This document shows, in pieces, positions 35,860 to 47,616 of a DNA stretch of 64,000 nt (position 1 is its first letter; each line of letters starts with the position of its first letter). This stretch comes from Favolaschia claudopus (taxonomy: Eukaryota > Basidiomycota > Agaricomycetes > Agaricales > Mycenaceae): assembly GCA_037176885.1 (NCBI GenBank), contig JAWWNJ010000049.1, forward strand, positions 434,001 to 498,000, given 5' to 3'. The position numbers and the translations under genes were made by a program. The notes below the pieces were generated by a model. It saw only the letters and a program-made list of their open reading frames with translations. It had not been told where the DNA came from and made no database searches.

Positions 35860-37775
35860 AAGAATGTATTTTCGATTTAGCTGTACTACTGTTCGTTGCG
35901 ACGCCTTCCTATGATATATTTTGCACTTGTCCTCTCATTTTTCACCTGAGCAACAAACCCCAGTCCCGGAAATCACTACATTTGACGGTAACTCCGCGTA
36001 GTACAGCTCCATCTTAGAATTTACAACGAAAGGGGGAGTCTTTTGTTATGAATTTCGGGTTGATCTGAATGTTTTCGAACGATTGAAATTGTTGGATGCG
36101 GATTCTGGCTGTTGGTCTACCTCAGCTGGTTGAACTCTCAAGAAAATTCAGACGACAGGAAGGTTTCAAAACCAGGGAGAGCAATGCTGAAGCAACAAAG
36201 TTGCGCTGAGTGTGTTCAGGAAGGTATTCACCACAATCAATCACCCTTGGCTCAATGGAACGAGATTTAAATGCCAGATGTAATTCATGTTGGTGCGGAA
36301 GTTGAGAAAGCTAATGGGAACTTACTTGTCTTTCAGGTTGTTTCGTGCACCGATTTTTAGCAAGCATGTAAAATTGCGAATTAAATTCAAACGCCTTGGG
36401 GCAAGATACTTAAACAATTTCCGAAGAAAAACTGACCCGCCTTGAGAAACCGTTGTCCTACAAAAAAATAATCGCCAGAGTCGAGATTTATACTCAATCC
36501 CATTGGAGATTTATACTCGATCCTATTGGTGGAACAGCTGTCGTAACCCGAGGGCGAAGCACTCACTAATTATGTATGAATTACCCGACAGCGTCGGCGC
36601 GGTGGCGTGGCGGAGATTGTGCGCGGAGGTCTTCGGCGGAGGTCTGGGCGGAGGCTAGGAAGGAGGGTGAGTCGGAAGTTGGTACAGTTGCAACGATCTT
36701 GACTCACATGAAGAACTCACAGATAACACCGTCATTTCGCCATTTTGTTCAGTGGATCAGACAATATACTGTAAAAGCCGCAGATATTTGGCGGAGGTCT
36801 CTAGCAAAAGGTCCTTGGAAGCGCCATTCCCGCCCCCTCGTTGAACCTACGATGGAAAGTAATGGAGCTTCAGCCACTGAGAGGGAACATATAAGCACAT
36901 ACCTAGTTGAAAGCAAATAGCATATTTAAGACCCATTGTAGGTGGGCGAAGGTGTCACAGAAACCTCCGCCAAAGTATTCCCAAGACCTCCGCCATGCAA
37001 TGGGAAGATGTTGAATAGGGAGGAGAGCCGCAGATATGTATGTGAAGGGCCAGAGGAGAGGGGGAACAACAAGGAGAATATGGATATCTGATTGGAACCA
37101 AAGAGCTAACAGGAGGATGAACGGAAGAGCGTGAGGCGGTGGGCGGAGGTGCGGAAGGAGGCATGCGCAAAATGTGCATTTACCGGCAAGCTGGGGTGTT
37201 CTGAGCACTGCGAAAGGGAGAGGGTGTGAGTCTGAGCAATCAACTTGAAGCATGGACCGCAATCTGAAGAGTATCGGAGTCCGAGAAGGTGGCGGAGGTT
37301 AGCGGAGGTGCGCGTAGGCAAAAAAAAATTGATTCAATTGTGTTGATGTGACCATGCCTGCATCAGGAAGAGGAGAGGAGGGGAGGACTCCAGGTGAAAA
37401 AAAGACTGTAGCTCAAGGCAGACCATCGAGCGAAGGCGGGCGAAGGTGATGGTGTCATGGCGAAGGTTGACCTGTCGAGCAAACAGCGGCTATGTAGACT
37501 ATGCTATTGGGTATTGGATGCATTCTATGGCGCTCTTTAGTGGAGGAGCGTCACTGCAGCGCAGCATGGCTGAGGAGCGTCGAGGTAGGTCGAGGTGGAG
37601 GCGGAGGCGGAGGCTACGCCGAGATGATGTTTACGAAAGGGCAGGCGTGATCCGGGCATGATGAGATACAAACAAGATTAGATCTCAGGTAGATTAGATG
37701 CCATAGATTACAGCTAGTCACGGCAAACGCCGTCAGTGCTAGAGCCCAGAAACCTCGGGATATTAGGTCAGCCTT

Positions 37776-37868
37776 CCGCGGAGGCGACCCCTCTTAGGGG
37801 GGATTTACTGGACAATTTTACCCCCCTCAAAGGCCCTTTACGGCACCAAAACGTAGTTGCCTTAGGTG
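37776..37868 (-). repeat. Right terminal inverted repeat
   Basis: Inverse of 34886-34978 with about five substitutions; ends in CCTTAGGTG next to the target duplication. Confidence 0.9.
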
Positions 37869-39844
37869 GGTCTTCCCCTCATCCAGCCCAAGCACGTCAT
37901 CACCGTCGACCCTTCCGATAAACCGCATAAAAATCGTCCCTTGGATCAACTGACAAAAGTGTTGTCCTCCTGCATCCGGACGGAGTGGAAGAACATGGTA
38001 TTCGTCGAACCTTTTGATCTAATAATTACTTACTCTGAAATGTCGAACAAGGAAACATTCGCTTTTCCGTATGGCAACGATGTCGAGCTCACCTATCCGC
38101 GGGAAGTGCAGGCAGAAGCTCTCGCCCGAGTGCTCGCACAGTCCGCCACTCTCCACACTGTCACCGCCGCCATGGCGCTCGACCACGTCCCTCGGTTCAT
38201 TCATACTCTATGTGATATCCCGACCTTGAAGACGATCCAATTTACCCGGCCGTTGCGTTCGCAGCACGCCGAGAAAATCAATTCCAATCCCAAGCTCAAA
38301 TCGCTAGCTCGTTACACCACTGAAAAGTGAGCGCAAAACTATCCGCCCAGTCTTCTGCTGACTGCGTGGTCTTCTCAAGATCCTGTAGAGATAATTGTAC
38401 CACACCCCCAGACTTTGCACCAGAAATCCTGCCCTCCCTGAATCCGTCCTTTGTTCCCCTGAAATCGGCTTCCGACGCAACGCGGGACCTGATTTGGCGA
38501 AATGTTCTTTTCTTCGCTATGTATGTGGAGGAGCTGCGGGACCGTGCCTTTCCTCGTGGACCAACCGATTCACATCCGTCCCGCCTTCCCATTTTGCAAG
38601 TGTCAAGATATTTTCATGTTCGTGAATCGATTCATTTTATTAATTTCCGGAGGATTCATTTCTGAATCGCATTGCTATTAGCGACTCGGGCTTCCATATT
38701 TGTACGACTCCTTAAACCTCACATATAGCAGCATGCCACAAATCGCACAGGCATTGCGAGAACGTCCGGGACTAGGCTCAAATATTCGTGTCGTGCTCAC
38801 TTCGACGAATGTCCTGGGCGATACCCCGCGCACAATTCTTTCGCGCGCACACAACTTACAATTGTTACAGCCGAAAGATCCACGGGACTCTGGCTGTGTG
38901 ATGTCTTCCCAAAACTTTAGAAGTCTCGCAGATATTGCTGGGTCGTCCCTTCGAGAGCTTCACTTGTACATTCACGATGCGCCGCTATCATCAAGCTTAA
39001 TCACAAAATTCACGGCGCTCCGTACGTTGGAGTTGGAGTATTCGGTCTCGATGAGTAAAAAACGGTCTCTGCTGGCATTGATGTCGACCGCGATAACGAC
39101 AACGGCTGCCATGGAGTTTTTGCACACCCTTCGCTTCCATGGAATGAATTCTTTGATTCTCCGTTTTTTCATTCCCATGAGGTTAACCTCGTTTCTTTTC
39201 TGCTTTTATTATGTCTGTCCTTCTACTGATGCCTGACGACGCTTCAACAGACTCGACGCTCTACACACTGTCGCGATGCCAGTTCTTATCGATGATACAT
39301 CTATGTTCCTCCGGTTCCTCGAGGCACACGGCAGCCACCTTCTGCATCTTGTCCTCCCAAATAATCTTCGCAAGGACGCCCGAGCACTTGACCTTTGCCC
39401 GAATCTCCAGGTCCTTGAATTCCCCCATGTATGCTTTATGCATTGTTTAACTCGCAAATTCCTTTTATCCGAGCCTCACCATTGTGTTTAGAGCATTAAG
39501 CCTAGCCAGATATCCCTCGATGCCCCTCATCCATTCTTGAACAAGATTATTGCTCGGGAGCTAACCGGGTCCGTAACGTTTACGTTCTCTTCACTCACGC
39601 GGCTCTCTATGCTGATATGCTTTCCAATGCACAGCGACTACTTCAAAGGCGAAAGCGAAATGCTTCCTGCCCTACGTGAGATCCATCTGACCCACTTCCA
39701 GTGGCCTGCTACCGAGTGAGTGTGGTCATTATCGTCTGCGTTCGCGAGAACGCATTGTATTGCTTGCTCATACGTACGATAGACGGGAAATAAACAAGTC
39801 TGAAGACGTAGTGATCGCTGAATCGTATGAAGTCAGCTCAGCTT

Positions 39845-40200
39845 CGCTCGAGATTCTGGCGTCTCAACGCCCGACCCTCTCGAGCCGCTCGAGCGGTGGC
39901 TCGAGCCACACATAGAATAAAAAATATTGTAATTGATAGTACTACCCTATATACAACCTTCGCTCGAGCGCAATCCCGCTCGAGACCACCTACAGCTCGA
40001 GCCACCCGTCCGCTCGAGCCGACCATTGCTCGAGCCCAACCCGCTCGATCCGACTATCGCTCGAGCCCAACCCGCTCGAGCCGAACCCGCTCGAGCCAAA
40101 CTCCAGCTCGAGCCACCTTACGCTAGAGCCACCCAAGCGCTCGAGCCACCGCCCGCTCAAGCCCGCCACCCGCTCAAACCGATCTCCCGCCGAGCCCCCA
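39845..40200. repeat. CTCGAGC minisatellite
   Basis: Roughly eighteen copies of CTCGAGC (or one-base variants) with irregular spacing, commonly CCGCTCGAGCC plus four to eight bases. It starts where F-box copy 2 departs from copy 1 and supplies that gene's novel C-terminal codons. Confidence 0.8.
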
Positions 40201-41075
40201 ACCGTTCGTGTAGAATCCCTCAGAAAAAAGATGAGACACCTGTAAACGCAGATCTGCCGCAATGATACACTAAGAAATAGTCAATGAAAGATGGAAAAAC
40301 GCAGACGTGCCACCTACCGGTAGGGGATTGAGTCAATGAAAAAGTATCCCAGCCAGCCTATCAAGTCGACGTATGCGTCAGCGGAGAGAGGATCATACAG
40401 CTACCCTCACTTGAGCGACGCCTGCGTCAACTCACTGGGATACACGCAAGGAAAATAGTGGTGGCATTGACCACCGCGAATCCAAGACGAGATAGAAACG
40501 TTTCCTAAGTTGCGACTTGAGCACGCAAGATAACTAAGGGTGGGCTGAAGTCTTACCAGATCAAACTGAAGGCGGTCACCGACGCGGTCAAGACGCGGTG
40601 GTCGAGGTTGGGTCGAGGAAGTGGGAGAAAGAGAAAGAGAGTGTGTGACATGTGACATCACAGCGGCATTGCCGTTTTGGGCTGGACGATATTACCCTTT
40701 TAGGCGAACTTTGCAAAACCAGTCGGCGATCGTTCAGTCGTTTATTCATTCGGGCTAATTATCCTGCAGGTTTCTAAGAAATACATATATGATTGTCATT
40801 TCTCCAGACTACGTCACAGATTTGGACTACAGTATCAATTACTGTCCATAATTTTCAGCAATGTCAAAATGATTCTCCATTCACAATACCCATTCGTAGA
40901 AAAACCAACCAGGGGAGGAGAGATCCCAGAAATCGATACAGGCATATGATACGGGCAAATCAACGATGCCGCGGCTATCTTTTGATTTGCCGACAGCTGC
41001 GTGCTCCATCGCCCGACACACCATTCCTACCTCGCTGTTCTCCCTCCACAGCTGCTTCAGCTCGCTTCGGGATTC
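40201..41075. other. Unassigned region
   Basis: No gene recognised. CGACGTATGCGTCAGC (~40366) and GAGCGACGCCTGCGTCAA (~40412) loosely resemble the CRE-like motif found upstream of KDZ2. Confidence 0.3.
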
Positions 41076-41650
41076 ATGACGCGATGGATGTACTCACCAC
41101 CAGAGGTAAGATTCCGCGCCGATCTCGTCATTGGCTCCAGCGCGTCTCCAGAATATTTGATTAGCATATCTCATGAAAACTCTACTCTCTATCCGCTCAC
41201 CTACACCGTAAACGATGTGGAAGTCGCCTTGGACAGACGCCCATCGGCGACGGACGGGCCCGGCGTCGTGTACTGGTTCAGAATCGTCAACGAAGACCAC
41301 AGCACGGAATATAAGGCGGGCCGTACCAATTGTGTGCCGCGCCGTCTCGGCGAATGGGAAAAACAATGTAACCCGTCGACTTTCGAGGTAATCGCGGAGA
41401 TTCAAACGCAATATGCTAAGAAATTGGGTGCGTCAGACTCTTGTATATCACTGAACTTCACTAACCAGAAGCAGAATCTGTTGTGCACAGATATTTCAAA
41501 GTACAAGATTGCTGGATTCTACCTTATCCATGCAGCTCCTGCGGTGTACGACACCGAGAAAAGTTCGAAATCGATGGCGTCGGCGGCATAGAGGTGGTGA
41601 GGGAGATTACTGAATCATTGGGGAGGTTAGTCGATGGGGAATACGAATGA
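41076..41650 (+). CDS. GIY-YIG (T5orf172-like) domain protein, ~177 aa
   Basis: Exons 41076-41427 and 41469-41650 with a 41-nt intron; TGA at 41648. The pattern VVYWFRIVNED, then YKAGRT, RRLGEWEKQC and KKLEAESVVH fits the GIY, YIG-equivalent, Arg and catalytic Glu regions of the T5orf172-type GIY-YIG family, which is common as orphan genes in basidiomycetes. The C-terminus has CSSCGVRHREKFEIDGVGGIE, as in those relatives. Activity (nicking nuclease) is inferred from family only. The start is uncertain; an upstream exon may exist. The gene faces KDZ2 tail to tail, with 430 bp between the stops, so it may lie inside or at the edge of that element. Confidence 0.65.
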
Positions 41651-42080
41651 ATTTGTTCAATATATTGTTGTACCGTTTCCCGTTTCAAATATCGCTTCCG
41701 ATGTCAAACACCGCCGACACGAAAACGCTCTAATCAGCGTACATTTTGGGACAGAGCGAACAAGATAGCCAAATACATTTGCATTCAATGCACTGCGCGA
41801 ATTCATCAACTTAAGTCAATGGGACGAAAAAAAAGGGGAAGAGAACTTACTTGCGAGATAATCGGCACGTAAACGCTCGAATAGCGCAGGATCTTGGTAA
41901 GTAATCCTCGCTCATCATTGAAGCGAACGTCGCCAACGCTCACTCTCTGGGTTTTGATCCTGTGATTGACAGAAACTGTCATTAGGATCCGCTTGCGTCA
42001 ACGCTATGAGTCAGCTAACTCGCGAAAACCCCCAGAAGAAATGTATGGTAATAAAAAGAGGTGATATGCGATGAGAATGA
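41651..42080. other. Convergent intergenic region
   Basis: 3' flanks of the GIY-YIG gene and KDZ2. No further gene seen. Confidence 0.4.
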
Positions 42081-45000
42081 TTAATCCGACATTTCTTCCC
42101 CCGAGCCCTCATCGGACGAATCTTCGTCGTCCGAGTCAACCCATTCAGATCCTCCCTGCCGCATCTGTGCCTCCTTGACCTTGATCCGCCCTCTTTCCAA
42201 AACCTTCTCCAGATCCAGCCGATGCGCTTCGCGTTCCTCCTTCACAAACTTCAGAAAATCCTCGTCGCTGTCAGCTAACTTAGCGTATTTCGGCATGAGG
42301 CGAAGCGCCGCTCGTCCAAGCTCCGCACGCTGCGCAAACATCCACGCTTTCTGTTTGGCGTAAGCGATGCGCCCGATGTCTGCGGTGTCTTGCTGTTCGG
42401 CCAACCTGCTCCAGATGAGACTGTATTGAGCGAAGCTTCGAATTGTCGTCCGAATTTCCGCCAATTTTGCCTCGCCCACCTCCAGCTGCCTCAACATCTC
42501 CGCCTCAGCTCGAAACCATTGGACACGATTGCCTAGCGCGGGGTAAGCACCTCGACGAGCATGAGAGGATCGTCAAGACTCGCCTTCTTGAGTCCATTCC
42601 TCAAGCTCCGCATCCGTCATCTTTCCCAATTTGGCATTCCAAATCCATCCCGTCGCCCGCTTTTTCTTCGTCGGCTCTTTGGAAGGATCCACAGTAGCGT
42701 TGGCTATCTTAGGCTTTCGAGGCCCTTAAGTGTACTCTCAGTCACCATTCCGTAAGATACTCAGACGAGGAGCTTACCTGCTTTCCGTCGCACTTGGGCG
42801 GTCCCTTCAACCTGCACTTCAGGCGCCGCAGATCCCAGTGCGGCTGGAAGGCGCGCTGCGCTTCGCTCAACCCCAACCTTCCACAAATAACCCTCTGGTT
42901 TGCGCGAATCCCCGAGGCCACGCAGTCCTCCAGTGGGCTTCTTGTACGTGTCCTCTTCTTTGAGTTCGCGGAAATCATCGACACCGGATGCGTGTCCGAG
43001 AATGATCATCGCCTCTCGAGCGGTGTTGTACTCCTTGATCCACAAATTGAGGCTGGCTCTGACGTTCTTAATCCCTTCGAGCGAGATTGTATTCCTTGTA
43101 CCGCGCCCGGCGTTCTTGGTCTTGTCACGTCTCAGCTCCGGAAGCGACCCTGCGTATTTCTTGACCTGCTTGATGGCGTCGAAGGCTTGACCCTCTCGCA
43201 AACCTGCCTCAGTCGAAGAAAATACCGCAAGACCAGCAGTTGCGCGCTCCAGTTCGTTGGGATATTCAGACGGAAGTCCGAGTGCTTCACGCTCGACATC
43301 GCAGCCAGGATGCTTGGCCAGCGCCTTCAGGAAGTCGGGCATGACGAGCATCTGAGCCTTTCTGAGTTTGGCGATGCGCTTGGAAAGATCCGCGCGTCCG
43401 TCGATGATACTTTTCTGCGTGGCAGTTAACTCGTGCCTCGTGTTTGCCTTCACCGCCGCTCGGACAGATCGCCTGCGTTAATAAGTTAGCTGAGGGAATC
43501 GGGTAAGTTCTCACAACCCACTGCTTCGCTTGAATGCTAAGTGCTTCATTAATGCAGAACGCCGCCGTGTCTTTGCGAAAGAAGTTCTGCGTTTCCCCCG
43601 GTTTCGTCTCGTCACTCAAGAGCTTCTTATAGATCGCGTTCTGGGAAGGAACTATGATTCCTCGTTAATCGGCGAGCAGTTCCAAGACCTGGTATGGACA
43701 TACCCTTCGATGTTTTCATTCTGTACACGCTGCGAACGTCCTTCAAATTCTTCTTATCAGCCGTACGATCCATCTCAAACCACTTTTCCTCGTCAATTCG
43801 CTTTACATGCTGGAGGCAGAGACCGAAAAAAACATCGCGATGATGCGCGAAAAGCTGTTCCGCCGACTTCAAGTCCTGTACTAGCAAATTGACTATTTTT
43901 TTCGCATCAACTTTAGGACGGTGTAAAGGGTTAAGAGAACCTACTTGATTTCGACATCTTTTTATAATTCCAGTTACTGTGGTGCTTGATGATGGTGTCT
44001 TGTCGATGGCCCCCGTTCATCTGTCGAGTCTGAGGCCCGAGCTGATTGAGCTCCGGCCAATACTGCTCTGCCGTCTCGCCGTGAAAGTGCGCCGTCGCGA
44101 GCATATACGCAGTTGAGTAGGCGTACATGCAGCCGTCTTGATGGCCCTGGACGTGCAACGCCGGAATCGAGAAGCGCATTTTCTCGATGATGGGCACCAA
44201 GTCGGCTAACTCCGGATTGTTCTTGAAGCGTTCGACCAGATTGACGCTGTACTGACACATGGCGTCGTATGACAGAATGCGGTCGACGCCGTCGAGCTCG
44301 ATCCTGAAGGCGACTTTTTCGTTCGAGCCTGGCCGGATTTGTTGGATTTTCTGTCGTAGATTGTGCGCAAATGACAAGTCGACGTTGGCAAACCTGGAAT
44401 TGATGTTAGATATAGATTGGGTTCGGAAGAACTGTCTTACCGCTCGCCGTACTGCAAGTCTACAGAAGCTTTCACGAATACATGACTACATTGAGTGTTT
44501 ACGATCCCTGTTATCTCCATATTCTTGAACTTTTTCTTGTCCTGATTCTTCACAGCTTTGAGGTAAACACATGGATATTCCTAGATCGTCGTGAGATGCG
44601 CATCGGATTTTCCATCACTTAAGAGTACGAACCGGTTCTGGTTCTGCCGACTGCTGTGCCAGGTGCGAAGCCAGCACATCGTTAGTCGGGAAATACGCTT
44701 TGCCGCCGCAGAGGGAAATATCGGCTGATTCGTAATTCTTTTTCGCTTTGTTGCAGTGGAAGTTCCCGTCCAACGTGTCGCGTTGTTGGTTCAAATGTCT
44801 GTGCACCTTGTCAGCTTCATGAGATCGGCCTAAGCCACAACCGACAGACCTCAGTTCCGCAGGAAGAACATTGAGTTTCGAATCCATATTGAAACCCGGC
44901 TCGGGACAGCTGGGACAATAAAGAACCAGGTTCCCGGCCGGGCGATGAGGGAAATGTTTGTCGATGTCGTGTTCTTGGCCCATCCGTTTCATGAGAGTGA

Positions 45001-45963
45001 GGACGCCCCATAAATGAGCACACCGGATGAAATTCTCCTGCATATCCTGCATCATGATCAGCTGCAGATTTTTTCCCGTTAAATAACTACATACGGGTAC
45101 GTTCTCCGTAAACGAATTATCGGTGATTCTACTCCAAGCCCCCACGAAGTCAAAGCTCGCGATCTTCCCCTCCATGCTAAGCATTTCGAACATTTTCAAG
45201 CATTCGAAAGTGATAGCCGATTTTGGGTCTTTGAAGCTGCAGGGGAATAACTGCGCATCGAGAAGCAGGCCCACTTTGTCGACGACAACGCCGTGCTGAC
45301 AGAAATCGACTTTCGTTGCATGGATTCCGTTGCTAGATACGATGGTGAACGGTGTTCCGCCTCCGGAGGATACCGCGCAGGCTGCTCCGTAGTGCCCCAA
45401 AGTGATGACATGATCGAGGCGAGCGATGTCGTGGCGAACCAAGCAACCCCTGCCCGCATCCCACACTTCTGCCCAGTGGAACGGTCGGGTTCGGTGTTGG
45501 CTAACGAAGCATGCCTTGCATGTAGGCTGGTACTGGGTGCAGTCGTTGCAAGTGACTTCGCACACCGCGTTGCCGCAAGTGCAGGGCGACCCGAATCGCG
45601 TGTGAGCCTCGGTCGCCAGGATCTTCTTCATGAGATACGGTCTGATGATCTTGAACTCCTCGAGGACTGCCGACGTCTGGAGATTGTGTCAAAACGGATC
45701 GCATTTCCTCAAACCCGATGTACCTGAGTTTGGCGCGGGGTCGGCGTTTGAGGTGCGCTCGTCGCAGGCGGCGGGGCGGGTTGGGAGTAGGCTGGTGTCA
45801 TGTCCACCGAGGGCACATATCGAGCAGAGGATGAAGACTCTGCGACTGATACCCGGTGGTGTAATGCCTGGTTTGGATCGCTGACCCGATGCTGTTTCGC
45901 GGTTCCCTTGGTGGTGGACGTGTTTCCCCTTCCTTTTGCTTTTGGTACATTGATGTTGAACAT
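42081..45963 (-). CDS. CxC2-type KDZ transposase (KDZ2), about 1,126 aa
   Basis: Eleven exons on the minus strand: 45963-45724, 45676-45095, 45046-44850, 44798-44633, 44580-44441, 44393-43945, 43892-43704, 43651-43522, 43472-42778, 42724-42584 and 42532-42081. The frame is unbroken to TAA at 42083-42081. The cysteine cluster (CTCGNAVCEVTC, CNDC, TCKACF, then H) is of CxC2 type. Catalytic positions appear as TLDGNFHCNK, LSYDAMCQY and HGETAEQYW. The sequence differs strongly from KDZ1 and KDZ3, so this is a separate lineage. One intron (42583-42533) has a GC..AG border and the donor at 43521 is GTGGGT. If either is not used, the frame breaks. The C-terminus is an acidic Asp/Ser/Glu tail. The start could lie further upstream in the same frame. 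Confidence 0.85.
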
Positions 45964-46083
45964 CCTACTCAAGATTGTTGCAGCTCTGTGTATGACTCCC
46001 AAAACCGCCATCGCACCTGCAGTAGTCCAAGTTTCCTGTTTTCGGTTCTTCGAGAATGGTTGGACGCCGACGTAAAGAGTCAG

Positions 46084-46100
46084 GCCTTTCGAGCGACGTC
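46084..46100 (-). promoter_or_regulatory. CRE-like motif upstream of KDZ2
   Basis: On the minus strand it reads GCTGACGAGACGTCGCT, about 120 bp before the KDZ2 start codon. It is identical to 49997-50013 in opposite orientation. The core GACGTC is the half/half site bound by fungal bZIP (ATF/CREB-type) factors; regulation is inferred. Confidence 0.5.
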
Positions 46101-46346
46101 TCGTCAGCTCAATGGTGAGTCTTGAGGATGCGCGGGTCTGCCACAACGGAAAAGAGCAAGAGGAGGGTCGATGAGAAAGACAATAGAGGAGATCAGATAC
46201 CGAGTGTCGTAATCTCGCGGTCACATGATTTTATTTGTTTCCCGATCTCTCGCGTTTCCGATGATTTATGGTGAGAGAAAATTGATGCACAATTGGTAAA
46301 ATAGTGTACAGGTATGTGCTTGTAACGGTAGTACTGCATTTCTATC

Positions 46347-47141
46347 TCAGCAGTCAAAGTCCTCCTCGTTCCAATCCTCCCATGGAATCTCCACCGTCCT
46401 CACTCGTATCGCCGCGGTCGTTCCGTTTCCAATCTGCAAGACGTCGCCCCACATCAACGGCCCCCAGCCTTCCCCGGGAGTATACTTCTCGAGCCTTGAC
46501 TCCCCCATCTCCAGTCCTAAATTCCCCAGATCCACCTTATGGTTCGCGAGGCTGAGTTTACCACCCCACACCGGCAAAACAATCTGCGCGGGTTTCTCGC
46601 CGTTCGCAAGCCACACCGTCAGGCATACTTCAGGCTCGCGAGAAGGCTGCAATGAGGGGGGGCTACCAGCGAGGCGCCTACGCCACAGAAGAGGAGGGCT
46701 GGAAGGAGGAGGACTGGATGCCAGCCGCTTGTTGATTGCCAAAGCAGTTGCTTTGGGCGAAGTCGCTCGGATGAGAGGAGGAGACGACGGCGGTGGGGTG
46801 GCATCAGTCTGAGAATCACCCAGCCAACGAGTTCGAGGTGGAGAAGATGGGCGAGGGTTATTGATTGCCAAAGCAGTTGCTTGGGAAAAAATCGCTCGGA
46901 TGAGAGGAGGAGACGACGGCGGTGGGGTGGAATCAGCCTGGAATTCACCCAGCCAGCGAGTGAGAGGTGGAGAAGATGGGCGAGGGCTGGGGCTGCGAGC
47001 GAGGGGGCTCAAACGCGGAAAAGGGCGACGTGGGATTGGGTGGTGAAGTGAGGAAATCGACAGCTGTTCTGGTTGTTGGAAGGCTTCGTGCCACTGCAGG
47101 GCTTGGAGAACGCGGCTGCTGCTGGTGTCGTTGGTGCTCAT
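46347..47141 (-). CDS. Pro/Ser-rich repeat protein, 264 aa, single exon
   Basis: Open from ATG 47141 to TGA 46349-46347. Residues ~50-185 are Pro/Ser-rich and contain a tandem 43-residue repeat (PPPSSPPLIRA, then ATALAIN, then SPPRTRWLG). The C-terminal ~85 residues look folded: VCLTVWLANGEKPAQIVLP, LEKYTPGEGWGPLMWGDVL and a TAAIRVRTVEIPWEDW segment, ending in acidic EEDFDC. Family not recognised. It sits upstream of and on the same strand as KDZ2, about 380 bp from its start, a position like that of the small gene upstream of KDZ1. Confidence 0.6.
   Translation of the reverse strand: MSTNDTSSSRVLQALQWHEAFQQPEQLSISSLHHPIPRRPFPRLSPLARSPSPRPSSPPLTRWLGEFQADSTPPPSSPPLIRAIFSQATALAINNPRPSSPPRTRWLGDSQTDATPPPSSPPLIRATSPKATALAINKRLASSPPPSSPPLLWRRRLAGSPPSLQPSREPEVCLTVWLANGEKPAQIVLPVWGGKLSLANHKVDLGNLGLEMGESRLEKYTPGEGWGPLMWGDVLQIGNGTTAAIRVRTVEIPWEDWNEEDFDC
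46734..46991. repeat. In-frame tandem repeat, 2 x 129 bp
   Basis: GATTGCCAAAGCAGTTGCTT at 46734 and 46863 starts two 129-bp units (43 codons each) within the Pro/Ser-rich gene. Partial PPSSPP units extend on both sides. Confidence 0.85.
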
Positions 47142-47616
47142 GAGTGGGAAATCGAAATGCAGGACAAGGCAGCGAAAATAGCTACCTTTATACATGTCGC
47201 AGCCCAAGCGTACAGACAAAGCCTTTGAACGGCACGATAGTCAGCTTGATTGTGTCGAAAGTTGTTCCAAGCGGGTCCTGGAAGGTTAGTAAGTTAGAAA
47301 GTGTAATGTTCCTTCCCTTCTCAGTCTCCTGCGGCAAGTCTCGTTGCTGGCTGTCCCAAATCGTTGCTGTCCCAAAAAGGAAACGAAAAGTTGTTGACGA
47401 GTATTTACATTACATTCGAGTACCAGTAGTACTTACAATAGCGGTCTATCTACAAGCTGAGCAGTTGCTGGAATGTATGCTACAGAGTCTAGTCACTATG
47501 GTACAGTAGTTTGTATGAAATATTGGATAGCAGAGGTTTAGCGATAGGTTTACGAATAAGTGCACGCCTGGGTGTATGTCTGGTAGATTTTAGCTATATA
47601 CGAAGTAAAGGTACAC

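Larger units (their letters stand above)
34886..37868. mobile_element. Non-autonomous DNA transposon, 2,983 bp, 93-bp TIRs, 8-bp TSD
   Basis: The ends are CACCTAAGGCAACTACG (34886) and its inverse CGTAGTTGCCTTAGGTG (37868). Inverted repeats extend 93 bp (34886-34978 and 37776-37868) with about five mismatches. The element is flanked by GGTCTTCC at 34878-34885 and 37869-37876. Removing it with one flank restores the F-box exon exactly as in copy 1, which proves insertion. No transposase frame is present. The interior carries about twenty copies of GCGGAGG or CCTCCGC and a perfect palindrome. Eight-bp duplications are made by hAT and KDZ enzymes among others. Mobilisation by one of the KDZ proteins in this window is possible but only inferred. 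Confidence 0.93.
34494..39915 (+). pseudogene. F-box protein gene, copy 2, split by a TIR element
   Basis: Paralogue of 14184-16569. Exon 1 is cut in two, 34494-34885 and 37877-37997, by the 2,983-bp element. Later exons are 38052-38326, 38380-38617, 38682-39181, 39251-39428, 39492-39715 and 39783-39915. Apart from the insertion the traced exons keep frame, including the region that is frameshifted in copy 1. The last exon follows copy 1 through REINKS and IAES, then departs into a CTCGAGC repeat and stops at 39915. The native C-terminus is therefore lost. The F-box start is MLPDEILSEILSPALKVPDD; the rest is LRR-like. Unless the element is spliced out, the transcript is truncated just inside it. 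Confidence 0.85.
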
